Of a stretch of 5,492 nt of DNA, positions 1 through 5,164 are shown piece after piece. The DNA is from Desulfocapsa sp. GTDB lineage: Bacteria; Desulfobacterota; Desulfobulbia; Desulfobulbales; Desulfocapsaceae. The notes under the pieces are model-generated. The model did not search any database. It was not told the DNA's origin and worked only from the letters and a program-made list of their open reading frames with translations. Numbering within the stretch: the stretch's first letter is position 1; the number at the start of each line of letters is the position of its first letter. The position numbers and the translations under genes were made by a program. Where the stretch lies: positions 1 to 5,492 of the forward strand of contig DAOVZA010000172.1 of assembly GCA_030635405.1 (NCBI GenBank), given 5' to 3'.

Positions 1-496
1 TGGTACAATTAAGATCGATGGAAAGGTGTTGAACATGGGGAACAAGCTGGTGCCACCCCACCAGCGCGCCATTGGTATGGCATTCCAGAGACCGGCACTC
101 TGGCCCCATATGAGTGTAAAGTCTCACCTGGAATTTGTGATAAAAAACAATGCTGCCAGTAATAAAAACGAGAGAATTCTCCGGTTACTTGAAGAAACAG
201 AACTTACCTCCTTTTCAAATCGCCGACCGGATCAGCTTTCAGAAGGACAGGCACAACGACTCAGCATTGCCCGTGCTCTTGCCGCGGAACCGAACTATTT
301 AATAATGGATGAACCTTTCAGTAACTTAGACCCAAAAATGAGAGATAAAATGGTTCAGTTTGTAAAATTCGAAACCACAGCCATTGGTGCCGGCCTACTC
401 CTTATTACGCATGATAAAAGGGATGCCGAATTGCTTGAAGACAGTCGTTTCTGGCTAATAGACGGACAACTGCACAAAAACAATTCATCAGCATAA
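1..496 (+). CDS. ABC transporter ATP-binding protein, 5'-truncated by window edge
   Basis: This is the C-terminal 164 residues of an ABC ATPase that hydrolyses ATP on the cytoplasmic face of an inner-membrane transporter. The frame is open from base 2, so the gene begins outside the window and its Walker A is not visible. Counting from the first visible residue, the Q-loop is Q29 in FQRPALWPHMSV, the signature is LSEGQ at about 79-83 (a variant of LSGGQ), Walker B is YLIMDEP with D103/E104, the D-loop is SNLD, and the switch histidine is H137 in LLITHD. The PPHQRAIGMAFQ..ALWPH context is typical of the importer group that includes FbpC, ModC and PotA. The protein stops soon after the H-loop (LIDGQLHKNNSSA), so the C-terminal TOBE-type domain common in that group is absent. 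Substrate cannot be assigned. Any permease or binding-protein partner must lie upstream, because nothing downstream resembles one. The ATPase call is firm; the subfamily is not. Confidence 0.93.
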   Translation, partial: GTIKIDGKVLNMGNKLVPPHQRAIGMAFQRPALWPHMSVKSHLEFVIKNNAASNKNERILRLLEETELTSFSNRRPDQLSEGQAQRLSIARALAAEPNYLIMDEPFSNLDPKMRDKMVQFVKFETTAIGAGLLLITHDKRDAELLEDSRFWLIDGQLHKNNSSA

Positions 497-508
497 TAAC
501 ACAGTGAC

Positions 509-521
509 ATTGTAGTACAAT
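509..521. promoter_or_regulatory. 13-nt palindrome, possible operator upstream of the propeller gene
   Basis: ATTGTAGTACAAT is a perfect inverted repeat with 6-bp arms around a central G. It lies in the 85-nt gap between the ABC gene and the propeller gene. Its right arm contains TACAAT, which differs from a -10 box at one position, but no recognisable -35 box sits 16-18 nt upstream. The symmetry is directly visible. A role as a repressor or activator site, or as part of an activator-dependent promoter, is inference. A short palindrome in AT-rich DNA can also arise by chance. Confidence 0.3.
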
Positions 522-545
522 TGCACAAAACACACTTTCCAATAT

Positions 546-570
546 GGCGGTAAGTCCGCCGCTTCTTTTG
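546..570 (+). terminator. Small GGCGG/CCGCC hairpin with T-rich tail, weak terminator candidate
   Basis: GGCGG (546-550) and CCGCC (556-560) form a perfect five-base-pair GC stem with a TAAGT loop, followed by GCTTCTTTTG. This resembles a minimal intrinsic terminator for the ABC transcript. The stem is short and the T-tract is interrupted. The hairpin ends only 21 nt before the next start codon, so it could instead be a leader structure of the propeller gene. It is the only GC-rich hairpin noticed between genes. Confidence 0.3.
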
Positions 571-581
571 AAAGGCAAGAA

Positions 582-1682
582 ATGGACAAATCAAAACAAA
601 ATATGGTGCTGTCTCCGATTATTTCCAAAACTGGTGGAAATAAATATTTGATTGTCACCATTGTTTTTGCATTGTTTTTGGGAATATTCTTATTAGGCCG
701 ATTCTATTTAACACAAATTGAAATGCCATCAGGATGGAACCATTGGCCAAAACTCAAGGCCACCTTTGCCATTGTCGAAACCGATAATGGTGTTCTGGTC
801 GGCAGTTTAAAGGGGTTATTTTTGATCCATGATGACGGTTCTGTGGAATCGGTGAAAATTCCCGGTCTAAAAAATACTCAAACTCCGCCGGTCAACGCCC
901 TGCTAATTGATAAAAATGGAGCATTATGGGTTGGCCATAACCTGGGGCTTTCAGTACGAATCAATTCAAAGTGGACAACAATCAACGAATCAGATGGCAT
1001 ACCTCATCATTCCATAGCCTGTCTTACAGAAACCCCGAATGGCTTCATATGGGCAGGAACCCTTAAGGGAGCTGTTCGATTATCCATTACGGGCCCGTGG
1101 AATCAAAAAAATATACACGTCCTTACAACTCAAGAAGGGTTACTTGATAATATTGTTCTAGCCGTTCTAAGCGACAATGACAGAGGTATCTGGTTTGGAA
1201 ATTATGCAGCTCCCAAAGGCGGCCTGAGTCTTTTAAATAACGGAGGACAATGGCAGCATTGGACAGTGGTTGAAGGGTTACCACACCCGAATGTTACATC
1301 ACTCATGATTGGTCGGTCCGGCAGAATGTGGGTTGGCTGTGGCTTGAAGGATATAGGCGGGGCAGCCATCTTAAAATATGAAGCAGATAGCTGGGTCCTT
1401 GAAAAAACGTTACCAACAGATGAACTAACAAGTCCAAAAGTCAGGTATGTGTTTGAAGATAACAAAGGACGTTACTGGCTGGGAGCTGAAAAAAATGGTT
1501 TTACAATCAGATCTAATAGTGCGACACTATCCATAGTAAGACCAGAAGATGGATTACCAGCAGGAGAGATTATGTACATAATCCAAAGTTCCGATGGTGC
1601 AATGTGGCTGGGTACATCGAATGGGCCCATTCGAATCTCCCCTGAAGCTGTTGAGAAGCTAATGATCGAAAGAGTGAGGTAA
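582..1682 (+). CDS. Membrane-anchored seven-repeat beta-propeller (Reg_prop type) protein
   Basis: This 366-residue protein has a Lys-containing N-terminus (1-21), one hydrophobic membrane segment at about 22-40, and a propeller filling the rest. Seven Reg_prop-like blade motifs (small residue-G-x-x-W-x-G-x-x-x-G-hydrophobic) start near residues 69, 112, 153, 201, 246, 295 and 338, for example NGFIWAGTLKGAVRL and DGAMWLGTSNGPIRI. Linkers carry the family's dG[LI]P phrase (EGLPHPNV, DGLPAGEI). Seven repeats fit one closed propeller. The positive-inside rule places the propeller in the periplasm. Two-component hybrid sensors usually carry about twice as many repeats, then a Y_Y_Y domain and a kinase; all of these are missing here, so this is a stand-alone binding or scaffold module. 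The start at 582 has AAAGG six bases upstream, and an in-frame TAG at 513-515 limits extension. The next gene begins three bases after the stop. Ligand is unknown. Confidence 0.9.
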   Translation: MDKSKQNMVLSPIISKTGGNKYLIVTIVFALFLGIFLLGRFYLTQIEMPSGWNHWPKLKATFAIVETDNGVLVGSLKGLFLIHDDGSVESVKIPGLKNTQTPPVNALLIDKNGALWVGHNLGLSVRINSKWTTINESDGIPHHSIACLTETPNGFIWAGTLKGAVRLSITGPWNQKNIHVLTTQEGLLDNIVLAVLSDNDRGIWFGNYAAPKGGLSLLNNGGQWQHWTVVEGLPHPNVTSLMIGRSGRMWVGCGLKDIGGAAILKYEADSWVLEKTLPTDELTSPKVRYVFEDNKGRYWLGAEKNGFTIRSNSATLSIVRPEDGLPAGEIMYIIQSSDGAMWLGTSNGPIRISPEAVEKLMIERVR

Positions 1683-1685
1683 CCA

Positions 1686-2183
1686 ATGATTTGTGAGAAA
1701 TGTAATGCAGCAATACCACCTGCCAGCCGATTTTGTCTTTCTTGCGGAACTCCTGTTCCTGAAAATATTTCGAAACCTGTTTTCAAGCCCAAATTGTTTC
1801 CTCTATTTTTATATGTAGGAGTGGTAATCCTTGCCTGGATTTTCAAAGATTTCTTCAATAAAGGCATATTCACATGGGGGTTAATGGCACTGATAGCATT
1901 TGTCATATTTGTTCTTCGACATCAGCTTGTTACCATATTACTGGCGATAGACAATTTGTCGATACTGAAGCCATTTTGGAAAGTCCAAGAAAAAATTCCA
2001 CAAGGATTGAGAAAGACTATGGGATTTATTGCTCCGTTTATACTGGCCTTTTTATTAACGGCACCTCTCTCATCTATATTTGATGGCTGTGGGCATATGA
2101 TTTTTTTAGTTTCTTTACCTATCAGTATCCTGGTAGCTCACCTGTTTATGGCGCCCATACCGGCTAAGTTTCTATCGAAATAA
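1686..2183 (+). CDS. Zinc-ribbon protein with four transmembrane helices
   Basis: This 165-residue protein starts with one compact zinc ribbon: C3-x2-C6-x10-C17-x2-C20, reading MICEKC ... FCLSCG. These four cysteines should bind one structural zinc. Hydrophobic segments follow at about 37-53, 61-77, 113-132 and 136-156. The region between helices 2 and 3 (78-112) is rich in Lys and Arg (K95, K99, K103, R109, K110), which predicts a cytoplasmic loop and an N-in, C-in topology, leaving the zinc ribbon in the cytoplasm. The start has GAGGT at 1676-1680, five bases upstream, overlapping the end of the propeller gene, so translation of the two is probably coupled. The first and second genes of this block share a reading frame, separated by TAA and one CCA codon. 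I do not recognise the membrane part. Zinc ribbons of this kind commonly mediate protein contacts, but the partner is unknown. Confidence 0.87.
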   Translation: MICEKCNAAIPPASRFCLSCGTPVPENISKPVFKPKLFPLFLYVGVVILAWIFKDFFNKGIFTWGLMALIAFVIFVLRHQLVTILLAIDNLSILKPFWKVQEKIPQGLRKTMGFIAPFILAFLLTAPLSSIFDGCGHMIFLVSLPISILVAHLFMAPIPAKFLSK

Positions 2184-2238
2184 ATTTATTTTTTTGTCGT
2201 GAAACCGTTTGTAAGAAATAACTGGAAAAGGTGACATT

Positions 2239-3591
2239 ATGAGACGATTGATTCCGTTTATAATTATATCTTGGTTTACCTGTATTGTGCTGAGCCTGGT
2301 AGCTACATGCGCATATGCAGATAATCCAATTGCGCGTCTCAGTCAGGGGGACTTTAATGGATTCCTTGATGATGCCTTAAGAACTGACTGGTTTAATGGA
2401 ATGGCCACCGCTGGAACTTCAGCAGCGATAGCTTCTGCATTGAGTGGTTTGGTGGGAACAGCAGCCGCAGGGGCCGCAGGATCAGGAAGTAGACCTAATT
2501 CCAGTTCGAATGCTACAGGAGCAACAGCAGCTACTTCAAGTACCAGGAAAGATACTACCAGCACTGATAGCGACACAGGTACATCCAGATCAGGCACTCG
2601 CATTCTTGATGGGAAAGAAGCCATCGCTTGGATGAAAGATAAAGATAATGGCTATATGGATAAGGATGGCAAACCCACTAAGAAATTTCACGAATTTATG
2701 ATGTCCCTCCCAAGTGAGAAATGTTCTGGTTTGCAAGGATTTGCTGGGGATATTGATGAAAAAGGTAACCTTACTGGTGATTTTGTCATTATTGTTGATG
2801 ATGTTACTAAAAAGCCCGCAGAGCAACCTATTGAAGAACCTGAGGAAGAGCATATAGAAGAAGAATTTGAAGAGGAGCGTATAGAAGAAGAACCTGAAGA
2901 AGAGCCCTTACCACCACCAAGCAAACCTTGGGAGCCACCATGTGTTGAGCAAAAAGAAGCCATTCAAGTAACAGAAACAGAGTACCTGAAACTAAATGCA
3001 CGACGATATGCTTTAGCAACCATAAGAAATCAACTAACTCATCAATATAATATGATCGCGCCTGCGGCGGTTCTAAATACAATGGTTGATGTCGGTAGCA
3101 CTATTTTTACTATTGCCACCGCTTCAACGGGAACATTTGCTAACTCTATTGTACAAAATGCCCTTGCTGAGATATGCAAAACAAAAATTGATGCTTTTTG
3201 TGATAAACACCCAGATAGACTTGGCACAAAGATATTAATCTCAGAAATTGCCCCTACAGGTGGCAAATTTATCGAAACCCTTGGAGCACTAATAAATGCT
3301 CTACTTCGAGACGGGGCATTCCTTGGGGGTGGCAAAATATCAATGACAGACTACGAATCCATGCTTAAAAGAACATCTTTCACGAAAAAAGCTTCTGGAG
3401 TTATCCAAGTAATACCCTCTGCGTATAGTGCTGGACACAATATCACCAAAGCTGTACTGGACAGAGACACCTTAAGTAAAAGAATCAATGAGTATAATGA
3501 GCATATTAAGAAAATAGAAAAGGCTTTATCGATAGCACTAAAACACAATCGTACCGCATGGAAGACGTATAATGACTGCATGGGATTTTAA
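2239..3591 (+). CDS. Secreted protein of unknown function with Ala/Gly-rich segment and Glu-rich repeat
   Basis: A 450-residue protein with a Sec signal peptide: basic MRR, a long hydrophobic core, and a probable signal peptidase I site after AYA at residue 27. The mature part has, in order: a small-residue-rich hydrophobic stretch (about 55-83, many Ala and Gly); a Ser/Thr-rich linker (about 84-120); a small domain (about 120-190) containing DGKEAIAWM and two Asp/Gly-rich turns; a Glu-rich repeat (198-223); a Pro-rich stretch with PPPSKPWEPP; and an alpha-helical-looking C-terminal domain (about 236-450). That last domain holds a second hydrophobic Ala/Thr/Gly stretch near 274-305 and a charged, coiled-coil-like end near 404-440. 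Mature cysteines are C162, C235, C313, C321 and C447. The start is supported by AAGGTGA at 2228-2234 and an in-frame TAA at 2212-2214. I do not recognise a family. It sits in the zinc-ribbon operon and is its only clearly exported soluble product. Confidence 0.85.
   Translation: MRRLIPFIIISWFTCIVLSLVATCAYADNPIARLSQGDFNGFLDDALRTDWFNGMATAGTSAAIASALSGLVGTAAAGAAGSGSRPNSSSNATGATAATSSTRKDTTSTDSDTGTSRSGTRILDGKEAIAWMKDKDNGYMDKDGKPTKKFHEFMMSLPSEKCSGLQGFAGDIDEKGNLTGDFVIIVDDVTKKPAEQPIEEPEEEHIEEEFEEERIEEEPEEEPLPPPSKPWEPPCVEQKEAIQVTETEYLKLNARRYALATIRNQLTHQYNMIAPAAVLNTMVDVGSTIFTIATASTGTFANSIVQNALAEICKTKIDAFCDKHPDRLGTKILISEIAPTGGKFIETLGALINALLRDGAFLGGGKISMTDYESMLKRTSFTKKASGVIQVIPSAYSAGHNITKAVLDRDTLSKRINEYNEHIKKIEKALSIALKHNRTAWKTYNDCMGF
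2830..2907 (+). repeat. Three tandem Glu-rich repeat units in the secreted protein
   Basis: Three adjacent units encode IEEPEEEH (24 nt), IEEEFEEER (27 nt) and IEEEPEEEP (27 nt), residues 198-223. The DNA is purine-rich GAA/GAG runs, so unit number could change by slippage. The result is a strongly acidic, extended segment joining the N-terminal and C-terminal parts of the protein. It could act as a spacer or a cation-binding tract; the sequence does not decide this. Confidence 0.85.
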
Positions 3592-4750
3592 ACTCAAAGA
3601 GGTTCAAATGGAAGGGCATAGATCCATAGAGGCAATTATAAGGAACAGTTATGATTTACGTATATTTACTCCTCAAGAACAAGAAGCCATAGTAAAAAAA
3701 ATATCCGCTTTTTTTACTATATTTCCAAATAAAAAAATGGGTAACGGTATTGAGCCTGAGCTATTAATTTTCCGAGACTTTGAAGAGCAGTATTGGATCG
3801 CTGACCCGATCGCAAAGGAATGGCTCAAATTCAATAGAAACACTTGGGAAACTACAGACAAACCAACAGAATGCATGGAAGGCTCATCTTATCTCTGTAC
3901 ATACTTATCTGATAGTGACACTCCTGAATTAGAGTTGAAGGAGAAGAAAAGTAATCACACTGATGTCAATAATTCTTCTCCTTCACCTGAGGAAAAAAAA
4001 CAAGCTTTAAAAACAATTGTTACTGAAACATTTAATAATTACCTGTCAGGTAAGCTTACGTCAAGCTCAACCGAATCACTTTTACGACAGTGTATACTTC
4101 CAGATAAAAATGCATCTTTTTGGACTATAGGATGCCGTTCTGGTCAATGGTACTGTTTTACAAAAGATCATTGGAAACGTTTTAATAGCGAACCAGATGA
4201 TGTGCTGCTCCTACCCTCCCAAGACCTGGAATATTTCAATGAAAAATTAAATCAGACAATGGAACTACTTTGCGAAAATGAACCATTCATAGTTCCAGAA
4301 CCAATAGTACAACCATGGACTCCGCCCGGTACACTCCCGCTTTGTATTACACAAGCTCGTTTAACTTGTACGACGTGTGGGAGTGTATTATCAGATGACG
4401 CCAAATTCTGTCCACAATGTGGAAGAGCACCACGAGAAGAAGAAAAACAATGCTGTAGTACGTGTGGAAAAAGATTGCAAGAAGATGCACGGTTTTGCAT
4501 TGCTTGTGGCACCCCAGTGTTAGAACAAAAAGCACCTGAAAAACAGATTGATGCTGCAAATGCAATAAAGGAGATATTGTGCCCCAAGTGTGATGCCATC
4601 ATTGACGATCAGCAAAAGTTTTGTGCTTCCTGTGGAGAAAAAATATCTACGAAACCAGAAAAGCCAACGTGTCCTGATTGTGGGGCAGAGGTAACACAAG
4701 ATCAAACGTTTTGTGTTGAATGCGGAGAAGAACTACAATCACCACACTAA
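3572..4750 (+). CDS. Protein with tandem Trp-motif domains and four C-terminal zinc ribbons
   Basis: A 392-residue protein without signal peptide or membrane helices, so probably cytoplasmic. The N-terminal half contains two copies of a domain marked by W-x8-W-x2-F-x4-W: W75, W84, F87, W92 and W184, W193, F196, W201. A polar linker (about 114-142) separates them. After a Pro-rich hinge (PEPIVQPWTPPG) come four zinc ribbons, each CxxC-x10-CxxC: C266/269/280/283, C295/298/309/312, C337/340/351/354 and C367/370/381/384. All sixteen ligands are present. The Trp pattern vaguely recalls DUF2510-like W..DP..W motifs, but I cannot confirm that. The start is uncertain: ATG 3572 overlaps the upstream gene by 20 nt with a GGAAG seven bases before it, while ATG 3608 (M13) has GAGG five bases before it. 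A role as an adaptor joining partners through several zinc ribbons is inference. A 12-bp inverted repeat lies within codons 40-50. Confidence 0.87.
   Translation: MTAWDFKLKEVQMEGHRSIEAIIRNSYDLRIFTPQEQEAIVKKISAFFTIFPNKKMGNGIEPELLIFRDFEEQYWIADPIAKEWLKFNRNTWETTDKPTECMEGSSYLCTYLSDSDTPELELKEKKSNHTDVNNSSPSPEEKKQALKTIVTETFNNYLSGKLTSSSTESLLRQCILPDKNASFWTIGCRSGQWYCFTKDHWKRFNSEPDDVLLLPSQDLEYFNEKLNQTMELLCENEPFIVPEPIVQPWTPPGTLPLCITQARLTCTTCGSVLSDDAKFCPQCGRAPREEEKQCCSTCGKRLQEDARFCIACGTPVLEQKAPEKQIDAANAIKEILCPKCDAIIDDQQKFCASCGEKISTKPEKPTCPDCGAEVTQDQTFCVECGEELQSPH
3599..3610 (+). promoter_or_regulatory. Alternative ribosome binding site and start (ATG 3608) for the four-ribbon gene
   Basis: GAGG(T) at 3599-3603 lies five bases before the ATG at 3608-3610, a good Shine-Dalgarno match and spacing. 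Using this start would remove the 20-nt overlap with the secreted-protein gene, leave a 16-nt gap, and drop the first 12 residues, which include part of the out-of-frame reading of the upstream C-terminus. Homologue alignment at residues 1-20 would decide between the two starts. Confidence 0.5.
3689..3720. repeat. Perfect 12-bp inverted repeat with 8-nt loop inside the four-ribbon gene
   Basis: ATAGTAAAAAAA (3689-3700) is exactly complementary to TTTTTTTACTAT (3709-3720), separated by ATATCCGC. It lies about 120 nt after the first candidate start codon, over codons for AIVKKISAFFTI. The arms hold an A8 run (3694-3701) and a T7 run (3709-3715). As RNA it can fold into a long but AU-rich hairpin; as DNA it could pause polymerase or extrude. 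The symmetry is certain; a function is not. Confidence 0.85.
3767..4177 (+). repeat. Internal domain duplication in the four-ribbon protein (Trp-motif repeats)
   Basis: Residues 66-93 (3767-3850) and 175-202 (4094-4177) align over 28 positions with no gap. Six positions are identical (I, D, W, W, F, W), with further Y/F, R/K and N/D matches. The offset is 109 residues. Divergence is high, so the duplication is old, yet the spacing of the aromatic residues is kept exactly, which suggests a shared fold. Confidence 0.65.
4367..4723 (+). repeat. Four zinc-ribbon modules in tandem
   Basis: Four CxxC-x10-CxxC modules are encoded here. Their first cysteines are 29, 42 and 30 residues apart, so modules 1-2 and 3-4 form two tight pairs joined by a longer spacer containing AANAIKE. 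Each ends in the ribbon signature FC-x2-CG. This arrangement fits two double-zinc-ribbon units. Confidence 0.9.
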
Positions 4751-4763
4751 ATGGAAAGAGAGC

Positions 4764-5066
4764 ATGAGCCATATAAAAAACAACTCAGTCACGACTGAAT
4801 GGAAAAATCTCAAATGCCCCAGGTGTAAGCGGACAAATATTGGATGGCAAAAAGAATGTCTATTTTGTCAAACAAAACTCCTTGTCACTTCTGATTCCAG
4901 TTCCAATTGTATAAATTGTGGCGCAACAATCAAAAAGAACCAAAAGTTTTGCCTAGAATGCGGACTCAAAGTTGAAATATCCTCCAAAGCCCCATCATGT
5001 CCACAGTGTGGAGTGGAAACCGATGAAAAACAAAAGTTTTGTTTTGAATGTGGGACAAAAATCTAA
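4764..5066 (+). CDS. Small triple zinc-ribbon protein
   Basis: This 100-residue protein is almost entirely zinc ribbons: C18/21/32/35 (CPRC ... CLFC), C49/52/63/66 and C79/82/93/96, each CxxC-x10-CxxC, with all twelve ligands present. It has no signal peptide and no membrane segment, so it should be cytoplasmic. The first ribbon is more divergent (KRTNIGWQKE between the knuckles); the second and third resemble the last pair of the preceding protein, with the same 13-residue link between ribbons. ATG 4764 is chosen because it follows the upstream stop by 13 nt and has a purine-rich GGAAAGAGAG before it. A GTG at 4713 in the same frame would only translate the preceding gene's end out of frame. 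Zinc ribbons of this type usually bind proteins, less often nucleic acids; which applies here is unknown. It is likely co-transcribed with the four-ribbon gene. Confidence 0.85.
   Translation: MSHIKNNSVTTEWKNLKCPRCKRTNIGWQKECLFCQTKLLVTSDSSSNCINCGATIKKNQKFCLECGLKVEISSKAPSCPQCGVETDEKQKFCFECGTKI
4815..5051 (+). repeat. Three zinc-ribbon modules in tandem
   Basis: Module starts are 31 and 30 residues apart. Modules 2 and 3 both use the 11-mer CAAAAGTTTTG for the QKFC knuckle (4941-4951 and 5031-5041). The same 11-mer codes for the knuckle of the third module in the upstream gene (4613-4623), consistent with module copying between the two genes, although codon choice for QKFC alone could explain it. 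Confidence 0.85.
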
Positions 5067-5164
5067 AAATAAGAAGCCACAAACACGTAAATCATCAACT
5101 ACATACCTCACATTCTGCAACACTACTATCAGTTCACTAAAGGATGATGAGCGAAGGTATTTAA

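Noticed and set aside
1089..1098. ACGGGCCCGT 10-nt palindrome
   Set aside because: It lies within the propeller coding sequence with no loop or neighbouring element, and is short enough to be chance.
1472..1906. Open frame of 144 codons on the minus strand
   Set aside because: It is antisense to the propeller and zinc-ribbon membrane genes, has no recognisable domain, and both + strand genes here have clear family features.
2178..2195. AAATAAATTTATTT palindrome followed by Ts as a terminator after the zinc-ribbon membrane gene
   Set aside because: The stem is entirely A-T, has no room for a loop without losing pairs, and overlaps the stop codon; it would be too weak.
2194..2222. Promoter before the secreted-protein gene (TTGTCG, then AATAAC after 17 nt)
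   Set aside because: Both boxes are poor matches and the start would fall on the ribosome binding site, leaving almost no leader.
2296..2322. Lipoprotein signal (VATC) in the secreted protein
   Set aside because: Thr before the Cys breaks the usual lipobox, while AYA directly downstream is a good signal peptidase I site.
2632..2784. EF-hand-like calcium sites in the Asp/Gly-rich turns of the secreted protein
   Set aside because: Neither DKDNGYMDKDGK nor DIDEKGNLTGD keeps the full spacing of EF-hand ligands.
2688..2963. Minus-strand open frame giving a Ser/Gly-rich protein
   Set aside because: The Ser runs are only the reverse complement of the GAA/GAG repeat that encodes the Glu-rich segment.
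4713..4763. Upstream GTG start for the triple-ribbon gene
   Set aside because: The extra 17 residues are an out-of-frame reading of the preceding gene's end; ATG 4764 has a purine-rich site before it and fits the gene spacing.
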